Shown: one piece after another, positions 24,530 to 36,460 of the stretch
Position numbering within the stretch: position 1 is the stretch's first letter
How the letters are laid out: every line of letters starts with the position of its first letter
From: Magnaporthiopsis rhizophila
Lineage: Eukaryota > Ascomycota > Sordariomycetes > Magnaporthales > Magnaporthaceae
Length of the DNA stretch: 64,000 bases
Direction: 5' to 3'
Assembly: GCA_003049465.1 (NCBI GenBank)
Contig: PYSS01000084.1
Span: forward strand, 113,532-177,531
Program-made: the position numbers and the translations under genes
Notes under the pieces: generated by a model
What the model was told of the DNA's origin: nothing
Databases searched by the model: none
The model's input: only the letters and a program-made list of their open reading frames with translations

Positions 24530-26720
24530 CCTTTTTTCGGGTGAACCTTTTAGTTTTTTATTTAGGGTATCCTTTTCCGGTTCCCGGTTGCTTTTATTAA
24601 ACAAATAATCCCGTCCGTTCAAATTTGCGCTTTTTTTTATATAAATTTTGCATTCCGGTTTTCCGCATATCCAATATATAAAAATTCCTGCCATATATAT
24701 TATAAAATATATTAGCAATAATTTGAAAATTGCTGCAAAACTTTTATAATCCATTTTTACTATTCACCATTTCGGAAATTAATACTTTTATTATAAGTAT
24801 TGCACTGGTTTTTTTCCTTTTTTTCGTAAAAAAAAATTATATTTTAACTTTTTGGTTATATGCTACCTGCAATTATTATATAAATATTTAGCCCAAAAAA
24901 GCTTATTATAATAATCTGTATCAGGGTTTATATTTTTATAATTTAACATATATAACTATGCTAACCGTTAATTTAGGTTCGGAATTTCCTTAAATAATAC
25001 CCCATAATAGGTAACCAACTGGTTATTTTTTAACCAATCCAAAAAAAATTTATTATCGTTTTGCGCTGATTTTTTGCATACCAAACCGCCGATAAATTTG
25101 GGCTAATCCCAAAATTATTAATTTATTTCCAAAAACCTAAATAAAATATACACCTTTTGTATCTTTTTTTTAATTATAAAAGATTATTTCCCCATATTAA
25201 TTAATTATTAATTAAATTTTTGCTAAAATTTTTTAAAATCGATAATATATTATTTTTTGCTAAGTTTTTTATTATTAGGGTCCGTTTTTGTAATTTTCCA
25301 AAACTTGGTTAAATCTAGCTTTTTTTTCTGGGTTCGCAATAAATGCGTTTGGCCCAAAAATTATTTTATTTTTGCGTTTATATTTGGGTTTTTTTTAGGG
25401 TTATTAACCAAAATATCCAATATGCCCTTATTTCGGGCTAATTTTTTAAGCTTCCTATTTTGTTTAATAAATTTTTTTATTATTGGTATGCAATTATTAC
25501 AGCACCTGGTTTTTTCAAATTTTTTTAACACTTAAACTGCTATATTATCCTTTTTTTTAAATATTATAGGATTGGTGGTGATATTAATTTCCTTTTTATT
25601 ATTAACCCGGAATTGGCCAATTTATTATATTACAGCAATTTATCATTTAAAATAATATCTTATAATATTTTTATTGGAATAATAAACCATATAATTTTTA
25701 TTAAAGCGATAAGTTTAGCTAAATAATGCTCCGGGGCACAGGCTTCTTTTTATCGTTTATTATACTGCCCTAAATAAGGTTAAAATTATAAGTTTATAAC
25801 CTTTTGGTGCGCCTTTTTAATAAAAAACAGCTATTTATCGGTTTTTTTATGGATAATTTTTTTTAATATATTTTTTTTTCCATATTTAAAATATTTCCTA
25901 TCCTTTGGATTTTTAAATTTAATATGCTTTTATTTTTTTTATTAGTATATAATTTTAGCGCTAAAATTTATGGATCCAGGGTATATATTATAAACTGTGG
26001 ATTATTATTATTTTGCTTTTTTCTGGTTAGCTTTATTATTTTGCACTATTAGCTTAATTTGCTGGGCTTTTTTTTTAAAGCATTATTTGTATAATTTATT
26101 ATTAATACAGATAATTATAATAATATAATTAACAAAATTTTCAGGTTATTTCTGTTTAAATAACTCGTTTTTTATATTATTTTTCAGCCTTTAATAAAGC
26201 TGGATCATTTTAGTATTTTTCGTCCAGTTAAATTTATTAATTAACCGCTAAAATTTAAAAATATAAATTAATACAGGGCCTTTTTGCTAGAATTAAAACA
26301 ATTTCTTTTCAGCCACCCATTTTTTGTTAATTTGTCCGAAAATCTTAGCAACTTTTTCTCCGAATTTTTCGAAATCGGCAAATACCAGTTTGGTTTTTTT
26401 TTGGACTTATTATGCCCCTTTAAATAATCGGATCAAATGGGTTCGAACCAATCCTTAACCTTACCATCCAAATGCATAGCTGTATAAATAATTTTTTGTT
26501 TTTCCCGTTAAAAATAATCTTAATAAAACAAAAAATACCCTTTGTATTTGGTCAAAAACATTTTAATTTTGCTTTTTTTTTATCGTATTTGTTAAGCAAA
26601 AGGAATTTGTAAAATTTAACAATAATATAAGGTTTGGTTTAAGCTTTTTTAAATTTTTCAATTTTTGCAATAAATACCTGTATAATTGCCCAAAAATTAT
26701 TATATAATTTGCCAGTAATA
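24530..26720 (-). pseudogene. gag: gag relic of copy C
   Basis: It is the counterpart of the gag of A in reverse orientation. The knuckle region lies at about 25,925-25,860, and the capsid-like segment at about 26,700-26,250. The hydrophobic segment of the long gag tail is open at 24524-24754. The rest is closed by stops. Confidence 0.7.
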
Positions 26721-26806
26721 ATAATATTTTCGGGTTTTTTATTTGCGGTTAATATAATTATTACTGCTCGTTATTTTCGATAAATATTAAACAGGATTAA
26801 TTAAAA

Positions 26807-27294
26807 TATTACAAACGGTTTTTTACTTTTAGGATAGGGTATATTAAAAAAAGTATTAAGCAATATAATTTTTACAAGGTTATTTTATACTAAAAATTAA
26901 AATAATAACAAAAATTTTAATTATTTGCCCAAAAAAGTGCCTTGAAGCTAATTTAAATTAATTAATACCAAGGCCTTAGTTAAAAATTATCTAACACAAT
27001 AAAAAATTTTGCCTTATATACCTGTAACCCTTTTGTGCCAAACCTGTGCTATATTTATTATATTTATCCTTTTATATATCAAATATATTACCGTACTATA
27101 TTTGTTATATCCGTTATATTGCATAACAAATATATCAGGCATATTACCCGTGCTTAAATAAATGCCTAATCATATAACTTCCTGCCCACCGGGCTTTAAT
27201 CATTTAACCTTTGGTTTTTTTGATTGCGGGGTAAAAACATTCTGCCGGGGGTTAGCCCCAGCCTTTCTGCCCCTTGCCAGCTGTGGTTATAACA
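26807..27294 (-). repeat. 5' LTR of copy C (488 bp)
   Basis: It is the partner of 19932-20419 and has the same length. It starts TATTAC (mutated TGTTAC) in plus view and ends GTTATAACA. TSD GCCTT follows. Confidence 0.92.
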
Positions 27295-27299
27295 GCCTT

Positions 27300-27624
27300 C
27301 TCCTGCTTAACCCGCTCCAGCTCCTTAACGTTACTGATCCCGCGGCGGATTGCACGGGTCAATTTTTTACGCCACTGTTTTTTTTGCTTGTAAAAACGCT
27401 CGATTTTCGCATTTATCGACCAACGTTTTTTTTTTTGCAATTTTTAACTTTTTCTCCACCCAGGCGTGCTAGGTGCTGTAAATAAGGAAATGCTTGGGCA
27501 ATAAGCCCAAAACATCGCAATAAAAGCAACCAAAACAAACGTATCGTTTATAGCACAATCAATTGCAAAAAAATGCATCGCATTAAATAAAGCCATCGGC
27601 CTCACAATTAAAACAAAAGGGCAT
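27300..27624 (-). pseudogene. Antisense Cys-rich/coiled-coil ORF of copy B, N-terminal part
   Basis: The start ATG is at 27624. It reads MPFCFNCEADGF, then a CDAF box and a Cys/Tyr cluster, then LPKHF and a KQKKQWRKKL coiled coil. There are a few RIP-type stops and a frame change in a T/A run near 27,430. The insertion of C at 27295-27299 separates it from its C-terminal part at 19800-19931. The N-terminal CxxC and CDAF boxes match A closely. Confidence 0.55.
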
Positions 27625-27822
27625 AATAACGGGAAATAAAATAATAAAAGCAAAAAAGTTATCCTAATAAACGGTTAAGGATACCGGTTTACACTTTTGT
27701 ACCCAACCAAACATTTTGTCAAAAAAAAAAAAAAATAATAAGGAAAAAAAATACTTACCATTAACAAAAAAAACGGGGCTATAAGTATGGCCAAAAGGAT
27801 TTGGCCTAAAAAAAAAACCTAA

Positions 27823-28003
27823 TGTTACAACCACAGCTGGCAGAAAATAAAAAAATTGGGGCTAACCCCTAGCGGTACACTTTTATCCCGCAATTATGGA
27901 AAACCAAAAGTTGCATAACTAAAACCAGGATAAATAAAAAATCATATAATCAAATATTTACCTAAATATAATAATATATTTATTATAAACATAACAAATA
28001 TAA
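27823..28003 (+). repeat. 3' LTR of copy B, left piece
   Basis: It starts TGTTACAACCACAGC and is interrupted by copy D after 28003; the rest is at 35284-35560. The last 5 bp, TATAA, are the mutated form of the CATAG duplication seen intact at 35279-35283. Confidence 0.9.
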
Positions 28004-28460
28004 TATTATAAACGGTTCTCTGCTCCTAGGGTAAAATACGCTAAGAAAGGTATTGAGCAGTATGGTTTCCACAAAATCGCTTTGTGCTAAGGACTGGGTA
28101 ATAACAAAAGTTTCGATTATTTGCCCAAAAGAATACCTTGGAGCTAATTTAGGTTAACTAATACCGGAGTCTCAGTTAAAATTATCTAATATAATAAAAA
28201 ACCCTTTTTTATATACCCGTAAATTTTTATATTATATTTGTATTATATTTGCTATATTTATAACAAATATATTACCGTGCTATATTTATTATATTTATAA
28301 CAGATATATTATTATGCTTAAATAAATATTTAATTATGTAATCTTTCATTTACCCTAATTTTAACCATATAATCTTTAGTTCCCCACAATTGCGGGGTAA
28401 AAGTATATTGCTAGGGATTAACCCCAGCCCTTTTATTTTTTGCTAATTATGATCGTAACA
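28004..28460 (-). repeat. 3' LTR of copy D (457 bp)
   Basis: In plus view it begins TATTATAAACGGTTC (TGTTAC with two RIP changes) and ends GATCGTAACA. It has the same length as its partner at 34822-35278. Confidence 0.9.
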
Positions 28461-28674
28461 TCAGGTTTTCCCTTTTAGGCCAAATTTTTTTGGCCATACC
28501 TGCAGCTCCGTCCTTTTTGCCAATAATAAATTCTTTTTTCCCTTATTATTTTCCTTTTCTTTTTTTTTAACAAAATGTTTGGTTGGGTACAAAAATATAA
28601 ACCGATATTTTCGACCGTTCGTCGGAATAACCTTTTTATTTTTATTATTTTATCCTTTGTTATTATACCTTTTT

Positions 28675-29119
28675 ATTTTAATTATAAGGCTAATAGCCTT
28701 ATTTAGTGCAATGTGTTTTTCTGCAACCAATCGCGCTATGAACGGTGCATTTGCTTTAATCGCTTCTATTGCAATATTTTGGGTTTATTGCTTAAGCACC
28801 TCCTTATTTATAATACCCAGCACGCCCGGGTGAAAAAAAAGCTAAAAATTGCAAAAAAAAACGTTGGTTGGTAAACGCAAAAATTAAGCATTTTTATAAG
28901 CAAAAAAAACAGTGGTGTAAAAAATTGACCCGTGCAATCCGTTGTAGGATTGGTAGTATTAAAAAGCTGGAGCAGGTTAAGCAGGAGGAGGCTGAAAAAG
29001 CAGCTGTATAGGCCTTTATTATGCCCTTTGGTTTGCTGGCTCCCGATTTTTTTTTATTATTTCCAAGCTGAGCCAATTATAAGGTTAACCCTAACCTTAA
29101 TTTATTAGTTTTGCTTTAA
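28675..29119 (+). pseudogene. Antisense Cys-rich/coiled-coil ORF of copy D
   Basis: It is the counterpart of the antisense ORF of A and B. The start codon is ATA (mutated ATG) at 28675. PFYFNYKAN matches PFCFNCEAD of B with both Cys turned to Tyr. Next come NTQHARVKKKLKIA (Gln present where A has a stop) and KQKKQWCKKLTRAIRC, with the stop at 29117-29119. One frame change lies in an A run near 28,920. Confidence 0.52.
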
Positions 29120-29269
29120 CCAAATAAGTTATTTTAATATAAGTATTTCGAGCCGTAATCCGAATTTTGGTATTGGTATTAATTTTTTTTTAAAAATTTT
29201 CCGCCGGTATTTTTCAAAAATTTTTGGTATATTTTTTAAATTTGTTTTTTTTTCCCAAATATTTTTTTC

Positions 29270-32200
29270 GATTTTGTACTTTGCTTATTTGACCAAATAA
29301 TATTTGGTTCCGTTAATAATATTTTTATCCAAAATTTTCTCGATTTTGTACTTTTATTTTGGATTAATTTTTATTAACTTATTATTTTTAAATTTTGGTA
29401 ATACTGGTTTAAATAAATCGATATAAAAAATCGGGTGGTTTTTTATAATTGGTAATCATTAAAATTTGTAATTAATATTAAAAACCTTCCTTAAAATTTT
29501 AAACGGTTCTAATTTTTTATAATTTAGCTTATTATTTGGTTATTTTATTCTAATATTATATCGAAAAAGATAAATATTATCCCCCTTTTTAAAAGTTGGT
29601 TTTTTAATTTTTTTTTTATTGACCTGCATAAATATGCATTATTGCAATTTTTTTAGCTTTGCTTAAAAATTTTTGTACAGTTTGGTAAACTTTTTTACCT
29701 GTATTTTTGCTATTAAAATATATAATTTTGCTTTGGGTTTTTTATACACCGTAAATATATACCCGTAATTTGTATAAAACGGCATAATTCCTGTACTTTT
29801 GTATATTAAATTGTTATACACAAACTAAGCTATAAAAAATAATTATATCCAGTTATTTTATTTATAATTAACAAAATAATATAAATATTATTTTATAATT
29901 TAATTTATTTGTTCCGTTTATTTATCCATTTAAAGATAATAAGTTATAAAAAAAGCATATTTTGCATTTAAGCTTATTATAAATTATTTCCAAAATTTGT
30001 TATTAAATAATTTGTTTCGGTTTAAAACCATACATTTCGGTATTCCGTATTTTGCAATTATATTTCGGATAAAAATATAAGCTAAATTTATAACCTTTGC
30101 ATTTTTTTTAAACGGCAGGTATATGGTATATTTGGTAAATCGGTTAATTATTACCATAATATTATTGTACTGAATATTTATAAAAGGTTTTTTTAATTTA
30201 AATAGCCCCGTAATAAAATCCACCGTAATTTTTTGCCATATTTTGCTAAATATTAGCAAAGGTTATAATAATTTATAAAATTTATACCTGTTAGTTTTAT
30301 TTTTTGCATAATTTTTGCAATTTTTAATTGCATTTTGTATTTTGGTATAGGTTTTTATAAATCCGTAGTATTACCAAAGCTTTTTTCAGGTTTTAGCAAC
30401 CTTTTAATATTTATTGGTTATTTGGTTATAAACCTGCTGGATTTTTTCTAAGGTTTAACTTTTTTGCCGGATTATTTTGGCCAATGCTTGTTATACCGGA
30501 ACCAGGGATCCGTTTGGTCCTTTGGCCAAAATTGCGCATATTTTTGGTGATATATCCATCTGATAATTTGGGCAACGATTTAAAACATTTGCTCGGCCGT
30601 TTTTTAACCCTTTCTTAACCTTGATTCGGAAATTATAATTTTAAAGGAATTAATTTTATTAGATTTATTTTTTGTTTAGCATTTGGCTAATAATAAATTA
30701 TAATAGGTTTTTGTGATCGGTATATATTATAATTTGGTAATTAGTTTTGCACAAATATATCCTCCATTTTTCCAAAATTTTAATAATAACAAAAAGCTTT
30801 TTGTTATAAATCTGGTAATTTAACTTAGGTTTATTTAATTTTTGCAAAAAAAATATACAAAAGTGCAACTTTTTTTAATCGTTCCGCTATTTTAGCTATT
30901 TTTCGATAATAAAATCCGATATATTAATTTTAATTTTAAAAAGTTTTTCTGGGTCTGGTATTATTAGTACCGGTGCTTAAATAATAGCTTTTTTTAGCAA
31001 ATTAAAAGTTATTTATTTTTATATTCCCTAATAAAACTAAGTATCGTTTTTGGTAAAATCCGTAAATAATATAGCCTTTTTGTTAAAATTTCGGATAAAT
31101 TTTCGGTAAAAGTTTAAAAACCCCAAAAAACCTTATATTTTTTAACCATAATAAATATAAGCCAGTTTTTTACCGCCTGTACCTTTTTGGGTTTTATCCG
31201 GATTTTTTTTTGCCTAATAATAAACCCGAAAAAAATTACCTTTAAAAAATGCCATATATATTTATCCGGATTAACCAAAAGCTTTGTATCCTGCAATTTT
31301 TGTAATATTTTATGCATATATTATTTGTATTTTTTTAATATATTTGAAAAAATCAAAATATTATTTAGGTATGTAAGGGCGAAAATATCAAGGTATTTTT
31401 GTAATACATAATTAATTATTCGCTGAAACGTGGCTGGTATATTGATAAATCCAAAAATTATTATTAACAATTCGAAAATTTCGAGCTTGGTTTAAAAAGC
31501 GGTTTTTTATTTGTTACCCTTTTTAATTTTTAGCAAATTATAAATTTTATATAAATTTAGGGCTATAAATTATCGATTTTTTCCGAGCCTATTTTTAAAT
31601 TTGTCGATTAAAAATAAAGGATATCGATTTTTTATTATTTTCTAATTTAACGGATAATAATCGATATATATCCGTTCTTTTCTATTTTTTTTAGGAACAA
31701 ATAAAATCCCATATCCCATAAAAAAATCGAAAGGTTTAATAAATCCTTTTCTGATTTTTTCCTTTAATTATTCTTATAATAACTTTTTTTATTAAAGGTT
31801 TAATTAGTACAATTTTTGATATTTAAATTATGCTTTTGGTTTAAGCTTAATTTTATAATCAAACGGTTCGTATTTCGGTAATATTATTTCCAAATTTTTT
31901 TGGAACAGTTTCCAGTACTTATAATATTTTTCAGGAACATTTTTAAATTTTTCCTTGGTAATTTTCTGCTTATTAGGTTCATTAACATCCATATTTATTA
32001 ATATTTTGGTTAATACAGTTTGCTAAAGCTAATTATTATATTTTACCGCTATCGTGGTTATTTTTTCTGGCATTCGATTTTTATTATCCGGGATTTATAA
32101 TTATTAGGCTTTTTTGCTAATTAATAATAATTTTTTTTATTAAATTTGTTCGATAATTCAATTTATTAAAAAATTATATTTTTTAAATTATGGAAAGCCC

Positions 32201-32460
32201 AAAATCAGGTTTTTCCCTTTTATATTTATAATATTCAGAATTATTTTGCAGGTTTTTCCCAAAAATCAAAATTTAAAATGATCAATTTTAATATTAATCC
32301 TTCCTTTATTAAATATAATTGGCTTCCATTTTATTATTATAAAATTATATGGTTCTTTTTTTTAATACGTTAAAATGCTGTACTTTTTTACCGCTTTTGG
32401 TAAAAAATAATTTTTTTGGGCTCCGTAATTGATCATAATTTTTATTTTTCATTTTTTCCA
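29270..32460 (-). pseudogene. pol: pol relic of copy D
   Basis: Reading leftwards: protease at about 32,440-32,150, reverse transcriptase at about 31,930-31,090, RNase H at about 31,070-30,600, integrase at about 30,560-29,750, chromodomain at about 29,390-29,280. The integrase core is open at 29984-30259, with KITVDFITGL, DRFTKY-like NRFTKYTIY and an Asn where the second catalytic Asp should be. The open stretch 31114-31317 is the connection just after YxDD. Confidence 0.87.
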
Positions 32461-32559
32461 ATATATTATTATTTTGATATATTCGTATTAATTATTAATT
32501 ATTATTATTAGGGTCCTTGCCAGTTATTATCGTTTTATCCGTGCCCTTTTTTCGGGTGA

Positions 32560-34740
32560 ATCCTTTAATTTTTTGCTTAAGGTGCCCTTTTTTGGTCCCC
32601 GGTTATTTTTGTTAAATAAATAAATCTATCCGTCCAAATTTGCACTTTTTTTTTTATATAAATTTTGCATTCCGGCTTTCCGCATATCCAATATATAAAA
32701 ATTCCTGCTATGCATATTATAAGGTACACCGGTAATAGCTCGAAAATTGCTGTAAAACTTTTATAACCCATTTTTGCTATTTACCATTTTGGAAATTGGT
32801 ATTTTTATTATAAGTATTATATTGGTTTTTTTCCTTTTTTTTGTGGAAAATAATCGTGTTTTAGTTTTTTGGCTATATATTATTTATAATTATTATAGAG
32901 GTATTTGGCCCAAAATAATTTATTATAATAGCCCGCCTCGGGATCCATATTTTTGTAATTTAACGCATATAATTATGCTAACCGCTGGTTCAGGTTTGGG
33001 ATTTCCTTAAATAATGCCCCGTAATAGGTAACTAATTGATTATTTTTTAACCAATCCAGGGCTTTTCTATTATTATTTTGCGCTAATTTTTTGCATATCA
33101 AACCACCGATAGGTTTGGGTTAATTTCAAAATTATTAATTTGCCTTTAAAAACCTAAATAAAATATATGCTTTTTGTATTTTCTTTTTGGTTATAAGGGG
33201 TTATTTTTCCATATTAATTAGTTACTAATTAAGGTTTTGCTGAAATTTTTTAAAATTAACCATATATTGTTTTTTGCCAGGTTTTTCGTTATTGGGGCCC
33301 ATTTTTACAGTTTCCCAGAATCCTATCAAATCCAGCTTTTTTTTGGGCTTATAACAAATATATCTGGCCCAAAAATTGTTCCATTTTTGTATCCATATTT
33401 AGATTTTCCTCGGGGTTATTAATTAAGGTGTTTAATACGCTTTTGCTCCGGGCTAATTTTTCGAGCTTTTTGTTTTATTTAATAAATTTTTCCATTATTG
33501 GCATACAATTATTATAGCACCTAATTTTTTTAAATTCCCTCGAAATTTAAGCCGCTGCATTATTTTTTTTTTCGGATATTATAGGGTTGGTAATAATGCT
33601 AACTTCCTTTTATTTATCGACCCGAAATTAACCAACTCGTTATATTATAGCAAATTATTATTTAAAATAATACCCTATAGCATTTTTATCAAAATAATAA
33701 ACCGTACAGTTTTTATTAAAATAATAAATCCAGCTAAATAATATTTTAAAGCACAGGCTTCCCTCCGTTTATTATACTGCCCCAAATAAAATCAGGGTTA
33801 TAAATTCGTAACTTTTTAACGCATTTTTCCGGCAAAAAATGGCCGCTTATCGGTTTTTCTGCGGATAATTTTTTTTAATATATCCTTTTTTTCTGCACTT
33901 AAAACATTTTCCATTTTTTAAATTTTTAAACCTAACATACTTCTATTCCTTTTGCTGGTATATAACTCCAGCGCTAAAATTTATGGATCCAGAATATATA
34001 TTGTAAACCATAAATTATTATTATCTTGCCTTTTTCTGGTTAATTTTGTTATTTTGCGCCACTAGCTTAATTTGCTAAGCTTTTTTTTTAAAGCATTATT
34101 TATATAATTTATCACTAATATAAACGGCCATAATAATATAATTAACAAAATTTTCAGGTTATTTTTGCTTGGATAATTTGTTTTTTATATTATCCCTTAA
34201 CTTTTGATAAAACTGGATTATTTTGGTATTTTCCGTCCAGTTAAATTTGTTAACCAGCCGCTAAAACTCGGAAATATAGGTTAATATAGGGCCTTTTTGC
34301 CAAAGCTGGAGCAACTCCCTTTCGGCTACCCATTTTTCGTCGATTTATCCGAAAATTTTAGCAACCTTTTCTCCAAATCTTTTAAAATTAATAAATATCA
34401 GTTTAATTTTCTTTTTGGATTTGTTACACCTTTTTAGGTAATCGGACCAAATAGGTTCGAACCAATCCTTAACCTTGCTATTCAAATATATAGTTGCATA
34501 AACAATTTTTTATTTTTCCTACTAAAAATAATTTCGATAAAATAAAAAATATTCTTTATATTTGGTTAGGAACATTTTAATTTTGCCTTTTTTTTTATCA
34601 TATTTATCAGGCGAGGGGAATTTGTAAAATTTGATAACAATATAGGGCTCGGTTTGAGCTTTTTTAAATTTTTCGATTTTTGTAATAAATGTTTGTATGG
34701 CTGCCGAAAAATTATTATATAATTTGCCGGCGATAATAAT
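32560..34740 (-). pseudogene. gag: gag relic of copy D
   Basis: The capsid-like segment lies at about 34,700-34,250 and the knuckle region at about 33,940-33,880. The hydrophobic tail segment is open at 32577-32771. Many stops. Same layout as A. Confidence 0.7.
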
Positions 34741-34821
34741 ATTTTTGGGTTTTTTGCTTGCGGTTAATATAATTGCTATTATTTATTATTTCCGGTAAAT
34801 ACTGAACAGGATTAATTAAAA

Positions 34822-35278
34822 TGTTACAAACGGTTTTTTATTTTTAGGATAGGGTATATTAGGAAAGGTATTAAGCAGTATAATTTTTATAAGGTTGCTT
34901 TGTGCTGGGAACTGGATAATAATAAAAATTTTAATTGTTTGCCTAAAGGGGTACTTTGAAATTAATTTAGGTTAATTAATACCGAAGCCTTAATTAAAGC
35001 TATTTAATATAATAAAAAACCCTTTTTTATATACCTGTAGGTTTCCATACCATATTTGTGTTATATTTGCTATATTTATAACGAACATATCACTGTGCTA
35101 TATCTGCTATATTCATAACAGACATATAATTACGCTTAGGTAAATATTTAATTATATAATCTCTTATTTATTTTGGCCTTAACCATACAACCCTTAATTT
35201 CCCACAATTGCGGGGTAAAAGCATATCGCTGGGGGTTAGCCCCAGCCCTTTTGTCCCCTGCCAGTTATGATCGTAACA
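34822..35278 (-). repeat. 5' LTR of copy D (457 bp)
   Basis: It begins TGTTACAAACGG in plus view and ends GATCGTAACA. It is the partner of 28004-28460 and is followed by the intact TSD CATAG. Confidence 0.92.
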
Positions 35279-35283
35279 CATAG

Positions 35284-35560
35284 CACAGTAATATATTTGT
35301 TATAAATATAACAAACATAACACAAATATAATATAAAGATTTACGGGTATATAAAAAAGGATTTTCTACTGTATTAGATAGCTTTAACTAAGGCTTCGGC
35401 ATTAATTAACCTAAATTAGCTCCAAAGCACCCCTTTGGGCAAGCAATCGAAATCTTTATTACTACCCCAGTCCCCAGCACAAGGCGACCTTGTGGAAACC
35501 ATACTGCTCAATACCTCTCCTAACGTACCCTACCCTAGGAGCAAAGAACCGTTTGTAACA
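35284..35560 (+). repeat. 3' LTR of copy B, right piece
   Basis: It continues 27823-28003 after copy D and ends GTTTGTAACA at 35560, followed by the TSD GCCCT. The last 120 bp are much less mutated than the rest. Confidence 0.9.
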
Positions 35561-35565
35561 GCCCT

Positions 35566-35665
35566 TTAAGGGCTAGGCCCGATTCTACCCTTTTCCTCCT
35601 CATCTTGTAGAATAACACCACTTTGGCACCTACCAGACGACCCTTTTGTGGCCTGACCTATCACA
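35566..35665. repeat. Solo LTR of a second LTR family, right part
   Basis: It continues 13609-13698 and ends CTATCACA, followed by ATAAT (35666-35670), the same five bases found before 13609. Confidence 0.75.
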
Positions 35666-35714
35666 ATAATATCGACCTGCATACAAAAAAGGTAATTTAG
35701 CCCTATGCCCCCGA

Positions 35715-36460
35715 TAATTTTTCAGCAGCTTTTAAATTTACCGAAAAACCATTTAACCCGCACGCATATTTTAGTATGGTGCAGGTTAAAAAACTCCTCC
35801 GGGGTTTCCGGCCGTATAAAACCCTGCTCTTATAAATAATATCTTATAGCCGAGTAAAAAATAATTACCCTTTGCCCTAAAATAAAACCCGTATCCCCAA
35901 GGTAAAAATAGCCTTTTAAAATTAAAAACCGTATTAGCAAATTTTTTTTAAATATTTGGAAATTATATACTGATCCTTTTGTGCCTGCCAAAATAAAAAT
36001 GAACCGCCCACCATAATTTACAGCCACCAAAATATTTTGTATAATCCCCCCCTTGCGGCTCCTTTAAACAACCCCCTCCTTTGCGCTGATTTTAGCATTA
36101 ATCAAAATTCCGTTAATGGTTCCCAAATACCCAGCAAAAGCTTTCCGAATCTTTTAACACCTGCAATTTAGCCAAAAAATATTAAATAACCCTGGTAACG
36201 TTATAAATATATAATAAAAATGCATCAAAGCCCGTAATACCTTATAAAAATACCGGTTTATAATATTAAAATTACGGCCAAAAAAATAGGCTATGGCCCT
36301 AAAAAAGGCGCCCTGCCCACAAATATATAGGGTAAAAGGAAATTTTTTACAAAAGGAACTTATTTTAAGCCCGTAAACTTTATATTTATATTTAGCCAAT
36401 CGCAAAAGCCCAGAAAAATGTTTTAATTAACCCAGAAAAGCTTCCGAAAAGCCATCCCGG
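35715..36460 (-). pseudogene. PIF/Harbinger-like DDE transposase relic
   Basis: Cut-and-paste DNA transposase of the DDE_4 type, now dead. On the minus strand, about 36,330-36,230 reads FGRNFNIINRYFYKVLRAL, matching the helix-turn-helix region just before the catalytic core in this family. TINGILI at 36,120-36,100 stands for the first-Asp motif (GAIDGTHI type), with Asp changed to Asn at 36112-36114. GSVYNFQIF and then LGDTGF (35,905-35,888) contain the second Asp. ETPEEFFNLHHTKI at about 35,810-35,770 has the Glu and the FN(R)H signature. At least one frameshift (near 36,050) and RIP-type stops break it. Terminal inverted repeats were not identified. Confidence 0.75.

Larger units (their letters stand above)
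19932..27294 (-). mobile_element. Chromovirus copy C, inserted in copy B
   Basis: A 7,363-bp minus-strand element with two 488-bp LTRs (19932-20419 and 26807-27294). TSD GCCTT stands at 19927-19931 and 27295-27299. The sequence of B reads on smoothly after removal. The 5' end is on the right. It belongs to the same LTR subfamily as F. All frames are broken by RIP-type changes. Confidence 0.94.
28004..35278 (-). mobile_element. Chromovirus copy D, inserted in the 3' LTR of copy B
   Basis: A 7,275-bp minus-strand element with two 457-bp LTRs (28004-28460 and 34822-35278). The TSD is CATAG at 35279-35283 and TATAA at 27999-28003: the same five bases after one C-to-T and one G-to-A. Removing it restores a normal-length 3' LTR of B. 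It is the same LTR subfamily as B, so a relative jumped into its own LTR. Confidence 0.93.
13699..35560 (+). mobile_element. Chromovirus copy B, split by copies C and D
   Basis: The 5' LTR is at 13699-14155 and the internal region at 14156-19931 and 27300-27822. The 3' LTR is in two pieces, 27823-28003 and 35284-35560. TSD GCCCT stands at 13694-13698 and 35561-35565. With C and D removed, the 3' LTR is 458 bp, matching the 457-bp 5' LTR. This shows that the 21.9-kb span is one insertion that later received two others. It is heavily RIP-mutated. Confidence 0.93.
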
